64,000 bases of DNA. It comes from Oligoflexales bacterium (GTDB lineage: Bacteria > Bdellovibrionota_B > Oligoflexia > Oligoflexales > RGVZ01). This document shows positions 17,297-25,077 of the stretch, one piece after another. Location: assembly GCA_947494335.1 (NCBI GenBank), contig CANLUT010000001.1, positions 1,240,001 through 1,304,000 on the forward strand, read 5' to 3'. Position numbers and translations under genes: made by a program. Each line of letters starts with the position of its first letter. Within the stretch, counting starts at the first letter, position 1. Under the pieces are notes generated by a model. That model was not told where the DNA came from. It searched no databases and saw only the letters and a list, made by a program, of their open reading frames with translations.

Positions 17297-17902
17297 CTAT
17301 TTAAACCAGCCTGTAAAACTTCTACGCTCAGCATGCGCCAATAAAACTTCATGCTCGAAATCCCGGGAACGAAAAAGCACGATCGTCCCCCCTAATGGCT
17401 CCAAGTCGACTCGACTCGATGTGGTCGTATATAACCGCAGGGCACCTCCATCTGCCGAAGACCACGATGGATTTAAATATAGTATCAGCGACATACTACG
17501 AGCATCGTCATCGCGAAATGTATCAATATGCCGGTGATAAAAACCGCCAGGAGGATAGACTGCAAAATGCCCCTCAAACTCTGATACTGCGGCAAAAAGC
17601 TCACGATTCAGGGTGACACGAATGTGATCCACGAGCTCACTTACAAAGGGAGGGCCGCTGTTCGACTCTTCTCCTTCAAGCCATAAAATCTTGTCACCGC
17701 GAATCTCGATATTCGTTTGCTGACGCCCACCCCGACCGATCCCAGCTTGATGAAAATCACCTTGCCGCTGATCAATCCAACTATTTATTTGGTCAATAAT
17801 CTCGGCGTCGATGACCTGTTGGCCGCAGTACCAGCCTTGTTCGGCCAAGGCATGGGCCGCGTCTTTGAGCCATTTCCACCGCTGTGCGGGAAGAGATCCC
17901 AA
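17297..17902 (-). CDS. 2OG-Fe(II) oxygenase (prolyl-4-hydroxylase/SM-20-like)
   Basis: The protein has 201 residues. The iron triad is visible as HID in YHRHIDTFRDD and the distal His in FEHEVLLAHAERRSF, followed by the Arg that binds 2-oxoglutarate. The strand pattern (SLILYLNPSW, GALRLY, GGTIVLFRS) fits the double-stranded beta helix of prolyl 4-hydroxylases. No signal peptide is seen, so it is likely cytoplasmic. The start appears to be TTG at 17902: an in-frame TAA directly precedes it and no suitable internal Met exists. The msrBA stop is four bases upstream, so translational coupling is likely. The substrate could be a protein proline or another side chain. Confidence 0.8.
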   Translation of the reverse strand: MGSLPAQRWKWLKDAAHALAEQGWYCGQQVIDAEIIDQINSWIDQRQGDFHQAGIGRGGRQQTNIEIRGDKILWLEGEESNSGPPFVSELVDHIRVTLNRELFAAVSEFEGHFAVYPPGGFYHRHIDTFRDDDARSMSLILYLNPSWSSADGGALRLYTTTSSRVDLEPLGGTIVLFRSRDFEHEVLLAHAERRSFTGWFK

Positions 17903-17906
17903 TTAT

Positions 17907-18968
17907 TTAGTCTCTCAAAAAATGGCAGGTATAACCGTTCGGATTTTTCTGCAGATAGTCTTGGTGATAGTCTTCCGCAGGCCAAAAGGTACCGGCCTTT
18001 TCAATCGCGGTCACGACAGGCTTTTTCCATTTACCGCTTTTATCTGTGAGCTCGATACGACGTTCGGCAACTTTTTTCTGAACGTCATCATAAAAGAAAA
18101 CAGCAGAGCGATACTGGGTGCCTATATCATTACCTTGGCGATTCATGGTCGTTGGATCGTGCATGCGGAAAAAGAAGATCAGCAGATCGTCGTAACTGGT
18201 TTTTTGGGGATCAAATAAAATTTGCACAGCCTCAGCGTGACCGGTGCGGCCAGTTTTTACGTCTTCGTAACGAGGAGATGTACCAGAGCCCCCGGTGTAT
18301 CCCACCTGAGTCTGAACAACCCCCTTAATGCCGCGAATTATTTCTTCCATGCCCCAGAAGCAGCCACCTGCAAGCGTTGCCACCTCCAGTCCCGCGGGAA
18401 TTTTTTTAGCAAAATCACCGATGACGTTGTTTGACACTTCAGACCTCTCTTTCTTAATCGGTTCCACCGACATAAACAGCTTTTTATAGTCTCCGTAACC
18501 TTCCGCGTCTAGTTTTTCAGTCGGGATGAAGCGGAGTGATGCCGAGTTCACACAGTAACGCCTGCCCGTGGGCTTCGGTCCATCATCAAAAAGGTGTCCT
18601 AAGTGCGACTCACCATGCTTGCTGCGAATCTCGGTTCTAACCATGCCGTGGGAGCGATCCGGTCGGGTCACAATGTTGTTATCAACCAAAGGCCTGGTAA
18701 AGCTTGGCCACCCCGATCCTGAATCAAATTTATCGAGGCTAGAAAATAACGGTTCACCGGAAACTATGTCGACATAAATTCCTGGTCGTTTGTTGTTCCA
18801 ATATTCATTTTCAAAGGGGCGCTCTGTAGCACCGTCCTGGGTCACCTGACACTGTAAGGGGGAAAGCTTTTTTTCGATTTCTGCGCGCGACGGCTTTTTC
18901 CATGCAGATCCACCAGCGAACGCAACCGAGCCCATAATTGCCCACAAGATTATGCCTAAATGAATCAC
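17907..18968 (-). CDS. msrBA: Exported bifunctional methionine sulfoxide reductase MsrB-MsrA
   Basis: I chose the GTG at 18968 because a perfect AAGGAGGT lies six bases upstream and the 353-residue product then starts with a clean signal peptide ([13 protein letters not shown]). The domain order is MsrB then MsrA. The MsrB part (about 30-165) has [16 protein letters not shown] and the catalytic RYCVNSASL; the CxxC zinc pairs of some MsrB proteins are absent. The MsrA part (about 190-350) has catalytic [19 protein letters not shown] and the EDYHQDYL segment. It would repair oxidised methionines (S and R forms) in envelope proteins. The 2OG oxygenase gene follows after 4 bp. Confidence 0.92.
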   Translation of the reverse strand: MIHLGIILWAIMGSVAFAGGSAWKKPSRAEIEKKLSPLQCQVTQDGATERPFENEYWNNKRPGIYVDIVSGEPLFSSLDKFDSGSGWPSFTRPLVDNNIVTRPDRSHGMVRTEIRSKHGESHLGHLFDDGPKPTGRRYCVNSASLRFIPTEKLDAEGYGDYKKLFMSVEPIKKERSEVSNNVIGDFAKKIPAGLEVATLAGGCFWGMEEIIRGIKGVVQTQVGYTGGSGTSPRYEDVKTGRTGHAEAVQILFDPQKTSYDDLLIFFFRMHDPTTMNRQGNDIGTQYRSAVFFYDDVQKKVAERRIELTDKSGKWKKPVVTAIEKAGTFWPAEDYHQDYLQKNPNGYTCHFLRD

Positions 18969-18974
18969 GGCCAG

Positions 18975-18982
18975 ACCTCCTT
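18975..18982 (-). promoter_or_regulatory. Consensus Shine-Dalgarno fixing the msrBA start
   Basis: On the minus strand this reads AAGGAGGT, six bases before GTG 18968. Longer in-frame starts up to 19028 lack such a site and would bury the signal peptide. Confidence 0.75.
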
Positions 18983-19040
18983 GATGTCCCATCAAAGATT
19001 TCATGGCCGAGATCAGTTTGCAAACCAAAATAAGGCCTAA

Positions 19041-19490
19041 TTAATATAGAACTCGACTGGTTTCGCAAGTCACGGGGGTAAACTTGTTTCCCTCAACAAC
19101 CCGCGGCATCTCTGCATTTGGGGGAATAAACCCTGCCACCATGCTGCGGACTAGCATACCGGTAGCCGAAAGCATGGGCTTGTTATCGTTCAAAACAACA
19201 TGGGGCACGATTAAGGTGTATTTCAATGTGGCATCAGCAATTTCAACAAATTCACCGGTCACCTGGTAGCCCATGGCTGTCTCAATAACATCAATCTTTT
19301 CAAGTCGACCACCGGGAGTGTTTTCAGACTCTGTGGTGGTCGCGTCAACCTTAAGTGCTGGCTGACCAGAAAAGCTTGAAAGGGTCAGCCGCACGGAAAC
19401 CCCTTCGCCTTTGCACTTGTAAATGTTGGCTTCAGCCGCCATGAGAGCGGGGGCGATGAGAAACATTGCTACTGATATAAATTTAATCAT
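19041..19490 (-). CDS. Small exported protein of unknown function
   Basis: This 149-residue protein has a signal peptide of about 18 residues ending ALMAAEA. The mature part is predicted to be mostly beta strand, with one Cys near the start (IYKCKGEG) and one near the end (PVTCETSR), which could form a disulfide closing a small barrel. No family was recognised. It lies about 70 bp upstream of the msrBA start on the same strand, so co-transcription with msrBA and the 2OG oxygenase gene is possible. Confidence 0.6.
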   Translation of the reverse strand: MIKFISVAMFLIAPALMAAEANIYKCKGEGVSVRLTLSSFSGQPALKVDATTTESENTPGGRLEKIDVIETAMGYQVTGEFVEIADATLKYTLIVPHVVLNDNKPMLSATGMLVRSMVAGFIPPNAEMPRVVEGNKFTPVTCETSRVLY

Positions 19491-19678
19491 GATCGGTTCT
19501 CCTTACTGTAGAATATTATTAGAACCTTAAGAAACGAGGCTTAGTATCAAAAATAGTTAATAGATTCCATAGGTCTTTTCTTTAAATAAGCTCCCCCAAC
19601 CATGTATGGATCGACAAGGGGAAAATAAGGTGTAATATACTGAAATTAATGAATTTATCTCAAAGGATGGCTGCGCCT

Positions 19679-20518
19679 ATGTCCTCGTCCCTCGTCCCAG
19701 GACCCCGCTTTATGTACGGAACAGCCTGGAAAGATCAGCAAACAAAAGACCTGACACTGATGGCTTTAAAGGCTGGGTGCCGCGCCATAGATACGGCAAA
19801 TCAAAGAAAACACTACTTTGAAGCTGGTGTTGGGGAAGCATTATGCGAGGCATACGAAACAAATCTTGTGCGTCGTGAGGACCTGTTTCTGCAGACCAAG
19901 TTTACATACCAACGTGGACAGGATCATCGACTTCCCTATGACCCAACAAAACCAATCGACGTTCAGGTTGAACAATCATTTGCAAGCTCTCTGGAGCATT
20001 TGCGCACAGATCTGATTGACTCCTACGTTCTCCATGGACCAGCATCAGGCTATGGCTTAAGTGCAGATGATCACATCGTTTGGCGCACGATGGAATCTCT
20101 CCACAAGAGGAACTGCGTGCGTTTTATTGGACTCAGCAACGTCAGCCTTGCTCAGCTAAAAGGGTTTTACGAGTTCGCGAGCGTCAAGCCATCGTTTGTT
20201 CAAAACCGTTGCTACGCCAGCACCAAGTGGGACTATGACATCCGTCAATTCTGCCGCGACAATAACATCACATATCAGGGATTTTCTCTTCTAACCGCAA
20301 ATATAGAATACTTGGGCCACCCTGCCGTCAAAGCTTTAGCCGAAGCAAAACACTGCACAATTGCGCAGCTTGTGTTTCGCTTCTCTCAACTTGTAGGCAT
20401 GCTACCATTGACAGGGACCACAAATGCGAAACATCTCGCCAGTGATCTGAACGCAGCCACGATTGACCTTGAAGAGGGCGACCTTCACTTAATGGAAAAC
20501 ATCGCTTGGCTAGCGTAA
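19679..20518 (+). CDS. Aldo/keto reductase
   Basis: The 279-residue product is read from the ATG at 19679, which has AAAGGA 11 bases upstream; an ATG at 19649 is also open. The NADPH-dependent TIM-barrel family is shown by DTANQRKHYFEAGVGEAL (Asp and Tyr of the tetrad), LQTKFT (Lys) and YVLHGP (His), with FIGLSNVS and a cofactor-binding tail LTGTTNAKHLASDL. All four catalytic residues are present. The spaced D..Y arrangement resembles bacterial relatives of plant AKRs. The substrate is unknown: small aldehydes or ketones. It precedes ppa by 45 bp. Confidence 0.88.
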   Translation: MSSSLVPGPRFMYGTAWKDQQTKDLTLMALKAGCRAIDTANQRKHYFEAGVGEALCEAYETNLVRREDLFLQTKFTYQRGQDHRLPYDPTKPIDVQVEQSFASSLEHLRTDLIDSYVLHGPASGYGLSADDHIVWRTMESLHKRNCVRFIGLSNVSLAQLKGFYEFASVKPSFVQNRCYASTKWDYDIRQFCRDNNITYQGFSLLTANIEYLGHPAVKALAEAKHCTIAQLVFRFSQLVGMLPLTGTTNAKHLASDLNAATIDLEEGDLHLMENIAWLA

Positions 20519-20563
20519 TTTCTTCGTAAATGACCAGTAGAACAAGACAACTAGGAGTAACCG

Positions 20564-21109
20564 ATGAATCCATGGCATGACGTGACAATTGGGGACAAAG
20601 CACCAGAAGAATTCTCCGCCATTATCGAAATCCCAAAGGGCTCAAAAGTAAAATATGAACTCGACAAGGCCAGCGGGTTAATCAAAGTTGACCGCATCCT
20701 CTACTCCAGCGTCCATTATCCTGCAAATTATGGCTTTATTCCCCAAACCTACTGCGAAGATAAGGACCCATTGGATGTTTTAGTCCTTGGCCAGGAGATC
20801 TTTGTGCCCCTCTGCATTGCGCAAGCCAAACCAATTGGGGTTATGCGTATGCTTGATCAGGGCGAAGCCGATGATAAAATCATCGCCGTTCACGCCAATG
20901 ATCCAGAATTTAGCCATTTAAATTCTATCAAGGAACTGCCACCTCACCGCATGCGGGAGATTAAGCGCTTCTTCGAAGATTACAAAACCCTTGAAAACAA
21001 AAAGGTCACGATCGAAGACTTTCACGATCGTGACCTGGCCTTAAAAATAATTTCTGAGGCCATAGATTTTTACAAAAAGAATAAAAGCACGCTCATCAGC
21101 AAAAAATAG
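20564..21109 (+). CDS. ppa: Family I inorganic pyrophosphatase
   Basis: This 181-residue soluble enzyme hydrolyses diphosphate to two phosphates and so drives biosynthetic reactions. Family I hallmarks are present: [42 protein letters not shown] (containing the Mg-binding DxDPxD signature) and EADDKIIAV. The length matches bacterial hexameric PPases. AGGAG lies seven bases upstream of the ATG. It converges with the VWA lipoprotein gene 20 bp away. Confidence 0.96.
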   Translation: MNPWHDVTIGDKAPEEFSAIIEIPKGSKVKYELDKASGLIKVDRILYSSVHYPANYGFIPQTYCEDKDPLDVLVLGQEIFVPLCIAQAKPIGVMRMLDQGEADDKIIAVHANDPEFSHLNSIKELPPHRMREIKRFFEDYKTLENKKVTIEDFHDRDLALKIISEAIDFYKKNKSTLISKK

Positions 21110-21129
21110 TTCCTCTAAGTAACGCTAAA

Positions 21130-23109
21130 TCACTCAACAGTAAACGGAACTGATCCCAAAGCTACATCCTTAAGACACGCATCGAACTTTCCAGCTTTAG
21201 CTGCTGCCTTGGAAAAGCAGCAATTGGATACCATAATCTGTGCTGGACCCGCTTCCAGTGCGGCATATTGGTCATCCGACAACGTTTTAGCAATCACCTG
21301 AGACTGACCAGACTCGAGAAGGCGAAAGCTACCCGCGTAGTCGCTCAAGTTGTGTGTAAACATTTCTGACCCATCGACAGTCAATGTGGCCTTGGTATTC
21401 AAACAAGCAAGTTCAATATCAGGATTGACGCGCTCCAGCATCGCAACCACATCATTGACCAAATTTTTATTGGCAAATGGCCACGCAATAAGGCCTCCGC
21501 GGGCCGCTACAGTCGATTCTGCTTGTAAGACCTTAGACAACAATGTTGACATCTGTATGGATCCATTCGCAAACCCACTACACGGTGAACCCGTTGTCGG
21601 TGTTGAATAGAACAACTTGAACGTCTTTTGTTCCTCATTTGTTAAGACTGAAAACTGGCCGACAATTGAGTCCAAAGCACAATCAGTCGTGCTACCACCA
21701 TTGTGTCCCGGTTGATCCGTCACCAACATAATGATTTTGATCGCGTCAGGTCTCTGGTCGCCGTTGCGCAGAGCTGTCATTGCAGATCGAATCGCACCTA
21801 AAGACGCTTCGTTAGCATCACCACCACCACTGGCTCTGAGCGTTCCGACAAATCTTTTAACATCCTCTACGTTGTCGGTCAGTTCAAGTCGTCCTTCTGG
21901 CACATCGCCAAGGGCGCTGCCCTCAGGCACTTTGTCCCTGAATGGTATAACTCCAATTTTTGGCGCAAATCCCCTGGTGTGAAGCTGGGTAACAAAATCT
22001 TGAACGCCATCTTTTACGGTCTGAATTTGACCAGCCATACTACCGGTTACGTCCAGGGCAAACATGATAGACACGGGGCGAATTGTTTTATTACCAGCAA
22101 TCTTGTCATAGTACCCAGCACCAAAGCTAAACCTCGTCTGGTACTGAAGCGCAATATTTACTGCTGAGGCGGCATTATTTCCAATGGCATCTTTACAGAT
22201 GGCTTCCAGCCGTTGTGACTTGAGGACAGTGTGGTTTAAGGCGCCAGACAATCCAGCCGCAAGTTTAACCCCATTGGTTAACAACTCGCACTGCTCTGCA
22301 TTCTCACTGGTCCACCTTACATCGATAGATGTATGGCCATTAAGAGTTAAATTATCACGTGATGAGTTAGCGACAAGATCCACCCGAGGCCGTGTCACGG
22401 TCACTCGCACATCATCACGTATGTCGTCAACACCATCTGCAACGCAAATTGCCGAGATCTGTTGATTTTCCGTCACTCTTACATCAATAGTGCCGCTAAT
22501 TCGTCGATCAAGTTCACGATTATTAATAATAAGCCTGCAACTCTCAACATCCTGTGAATCCCAGGTGACTTGCAGATTCTTACCAGCCGGAGATTTTAGT
22601 GAGCCATCCAACACACCATCAATCTTAAGTGTCACTTTCGGATCTTTCGCAACAAATGGTGCGTTGATCTTGACATCTGCTAAGCCAGACGCCTTGTAAT
22701 AAACTGCTTTTACACCAATCGTTCCTGACGCGACCGCTTTTAAATAACCACTTTTACTAACCTCTGCTTTGCTTACATCATTCACACTCCACACTGCTTG
22801 TGACGTCACATCAAAGGAACGACCATCCGAAAGCAGCAAGACGGCCTTTAGGGTCCTTGCGTCACCGACTGTAAGTTCGCTGACAGATGGCTCAACTGAT
22901 AACTGAGCCTTGAAGATCATGCACTGGGTTGGCAAAGCCTCCGCAGAGGCACTCGCCAATGCATCACAGGATTCAGCAGTTAAATCGTCTGAACCCATGA
23001 GCGCGGACGTTAAATCCTTCTCAACAAACTGTGGATCTTGCGAACAGGCCGACAGTGACACCACAACCGTGGCGACCCATGTCGGCATTCCTCTAAATGT
23101 GCCGAGCAT
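21130..23109 (-). CDS. VWA-domain lipoprotein with bacterial Ig-like segment
   Basis: The 659-residue product starts under a strong AGGAGG. It has a signal peptide with lipobox LSAC. Residues about 75-160 look like a BIG2-type Ig domain (DARTLKAVLLLSDGRSFDVT, then ASGTIGVKAVY). Two further beta segments around 160-320 each contain one Cys pair. Residues about 345-560 form a von Willebrand A domain with the MIDAS motif DVTGSM and a conserved downstream VTDQPG strand. A Cys-rich tail (SNCCFSKA) ends the protein. VWA proteins bind ligands through a divalent metal, so a surface or periplasmic adhesion role is likely. Monocistronic by position. Confidence 0.85.
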   Translation of the reverse strand: MLGTFRGMPTWVATVVVSLSACSQDPQFVEKDLTSALMGSDDLTAESCDALASASAEALPTQCMIFKAQLSVEPSVSELTVGDARTLKAVLLLSDGRSFDVTSQAVWSVNDVSKAEVSKSGYLKAVASGTIGVKAVYYKASGLADVKINAPFVAKDPKVTLKIDGVLDGSLKSPAGKNLQVTWDSQDVESCRLIINNRELDRRISGTIDVRVTENQQISAICVADGVDDIRDDVRVTVTRPRVDLVANSSRDNLTLNGHTSIDVRWTSENAEQCELLTNGVKLAAGLSGALNHTVLKSQRLEAICKDAIGNNAASAVNIALQYQTRFSFGAGYYDKIAGNKTIRPVSIMFALDVTGSMAGQIQTVKDGVQDFVTQLHTRGFAPKIGVIPFRDKVPEGSALGDVPEGRLELTDNVEDVKRFVGTLRASGGGDANEASLGAIRSAMTALRNGDQRPDAIKIIMLVTDQPGHNGGSTTDCALDSIVGQFSVLTNEEQKTFKLFYSTPTTGSPCSGFANGSIQMSTLLSKVLQAESTVAARGGLIAWPFANKNLVNDVVAMLERVNPDIELACLNTKATLTVDGSEMFTHNLSDYAGSFRLLESGQSQVIAKTLSDDQYAALEAGPAQIMVSNCCFSKAAAKAGKFDACLKDVALGSVPFTVE

Positions 23110-23249
23110 AAAAACCTCCTGATGCTGGATTTCTCCCCAGCTGGTTCAAGAAGTCTCGTCGACAACGTGGCTGGCCACTTTTAGAGATTTTAATCTATCA
23201 ACACAAGTAATTGGAATATCATAGAAATATCGATGAGACGCGTAGATGA

Positions 23250-24797
23250 TTAAGATGCTGCCTTGTCCGCCTCATGCCCCTGGCGAATGATTGCGCGGAA
23301 TGTGTCAACCAACTCGTCCTTCTGTTGTGAACTAAGGTTGGTGATCATTAAACCATGCAGATAACCTTGAGCAACAGCACGCCCCCAGCGGACCTCAGCA
23401 TGGATGACCAGAGTAGGACCAATGGAAGGGCTCTGCAAAGTGGCTGGAATCATTAGCACCAGATCGAGACCAACACCGTTGCCAATGTACATGGGCAATA
23501 AAGCGCTTAGACCGGAGACACTAAAATCATTTAATCGCGCTCGCCCATAACGCGAATCAAGATAAATCGCAACATCGACGGGTACTGGCCAGCGAGAGTC
23601 TTTTCGTTCGATACCCAAAGACTTCCTGAATGCTTCTGTCACTGCACGAACATCACTCTGACGATCTTCAAAGGGCTCACACTCATAGGCTTCGTACGGA
23701 GCTTCGCTGTGCTTTATTGGAATCAGCTTGCGCGTCAGTTTTGCATGCAATCCCTCTCGCGCGACGAGAAGATCATACGTACTTGCACCTATCATGACAG
23801 AGTAGTGCTGACAAGAAGCCTCAAATCTCTTGGCAAGATTCACACCATTACCAATGACTGTAAAATCAAAATAGTCATGGTCACCGACGTTACCAATAAA
23901 CACTGCAGATGTGTTAATTCCTATTCGTAACGGATAGATCGCCTTGCCCTCTTTGGCGGAGACCAGATTGCGCTCGAGAATTCCTTTCTGAATACTAATG
24001 CCGCACATCAGGGCAGCATCTGCGTGAGCGCGCGATGACTCGATCCCGTCAATACCATATCCAAAATAGGCCAGCATCCCGTCTCCGAGAGTCTTATCGA
24101 CCATACCGCCGTACTTAATGACCTCAGAGCGCATCAGATCAAATAATGATTTCAAATCCATAAACGCTTGGTGAGGAGTTAGGCGCTCGGATATCTGAGA
24201 AAAGCCGACAATGTCTAAAAACATGATCGATACGACCTTACCTGAAGGCACGGCGTCAAGAACACGGGGATTCTGAACAATCCAATCAATTCTTTTTCTT
24301 TCCATACGACCGGACAACGCAACGCGCAACGCCAGTAACCGTTCCCGATCGACACTGAGTCGATACCAAAACGTCAAAAGACCGCCAAACAGTATGTTAC
24401 AGCCCAAAACAGTCCATGGGCCATTCCAAGTAAAGATTAGGCCGACGCATTGCATAAAAACTACGGCGAAAATCGCTGCGGCGATTAAGCTAACGGGAAC
24501 TACGCTCATCGCGATAAACGACGCAAATATCGCACCGATCAGGCCACCCAGAAAGCCAAGGATTCCTAGAAATCCAGCAGACGCTGTATGGTCAATCGAC
24601 CCCATCACGTCTCGATATCCAGAAATATCTCCGACCCAGTTCAAAACTGAACTTCGCAACCCGTGATCCAGCGGTGTTAGAGCACCACTCATAGCGAAAT
24701 ATGCGCCACACGCAGATAAGAAAACCCCGACCGCCATGGTACGTTTCCACGTCGGATCAAAAGCTCTTTTGACACTCATTTCACTGGTCGGACCCAT
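23250..24797 (-). CDS. Membrane class III adenylate cyclase with C-terminal PilZ domain
   Basis: The 515-residue product starts at the ATG at 24797 with GGAG five bases upstream. About four hydrophobic segments (22-40, 74-98, 100-122, 128-145) surround a short extracytoplasmic loop. The class III cyclase domain (about 185-370) has metal Asp195 (FLDIVGFS), Lys235 and Asp239 (VDKTLGDGM), and the NLAKRFEA pair of transition-state residues. The Lys and the FTVIG Thr favour ATP, hence cAMP. Residues about 400-500 resemble PilZ: RYGRARLNDFSVSGL holds the DxSxxG element, with a weaker RxxxR. The protein may couple c-di-GMP sensing to cAMP synthesis. That coupling is inference; the two domains are well supported. 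Confidence 0.85.
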   Translation of the reverse strand: MGPTSEMSVKRAFDPTWKRTMAVGVFLSACGAYFAMSGALTPLDHGLRSSVLNWVGDISGYRDVMGSIDHTASAGFLGILGFLGGLIGAIFASFIAMSVVPVSLIAAAIFAVVFMQCVGLIFTWNGPWTVLGCNILFGGLLTFWYRLSVDRERLLALRVALSGRMERKRIDWIVQNPRVLDAVPSGKVVSIMFLDIVGFSQISERLTPHQAFMDLKSLFDLMRSEVIKYGGMVDKTLGDGMLAYFGYGIDGIESSRAHADAALMCGISIQKGILERNLVSAKEGKAIYPLRIGINTSAVFIGNVGDHDYFDFTVIGNGVNLAKRFEASCQHYSVMIGASTYDLLVAREGLHAKLTRKLIPIKHSEAPYEAYECEPFEDRQSDVRAVTEAFRKSLGIERKDSRWPVPVDVAIYLDSRYGRARLNDFSVSGLSALLPMYIGNGVGLDLVLMIPATLQSPSIGPTLVIHAEVRWGRAVAQGYLHGLMITNLSSQQKDELVDTFRAIIRQGHEADKAAS

Positions 24798-25077
24798 GAA
24801 GCTCCGTGTGCTAGTAAGACAACCTTTAGCATCACAATAGTTTCGGCAATTCTGCGGTTTCTATGAGTCCCCGCTCTCAGGAGCGTCAAGCTGAAAATAG
24901 CCGTTGGAAAGATGGAGGATGCATATATTTCACAATAAAAATAATTTTTTTGTCAAAGATCCCAATAGACTATGAGAGCAATCATCAATCGAATGACTCT
25001 CAGGGCAAAACTTAAATCTCACTGGATTGACTCGTTAAATGTTCACTTTTTTGAGTAACCGAGAAATAATTACAAAA
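24798..25077. other. Intergenic spacer between the cyclase and HEAT-HEPN genes
   Basis: This is 280 bp of AT-rich sequence. I see no ORF with a ribosome-binding site. One weak inverted repeat (TGAGAG/CTCTCA near 24972-25001) is too short to call. It presumably contains the cyclase promoter. Confidence 0.5.
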
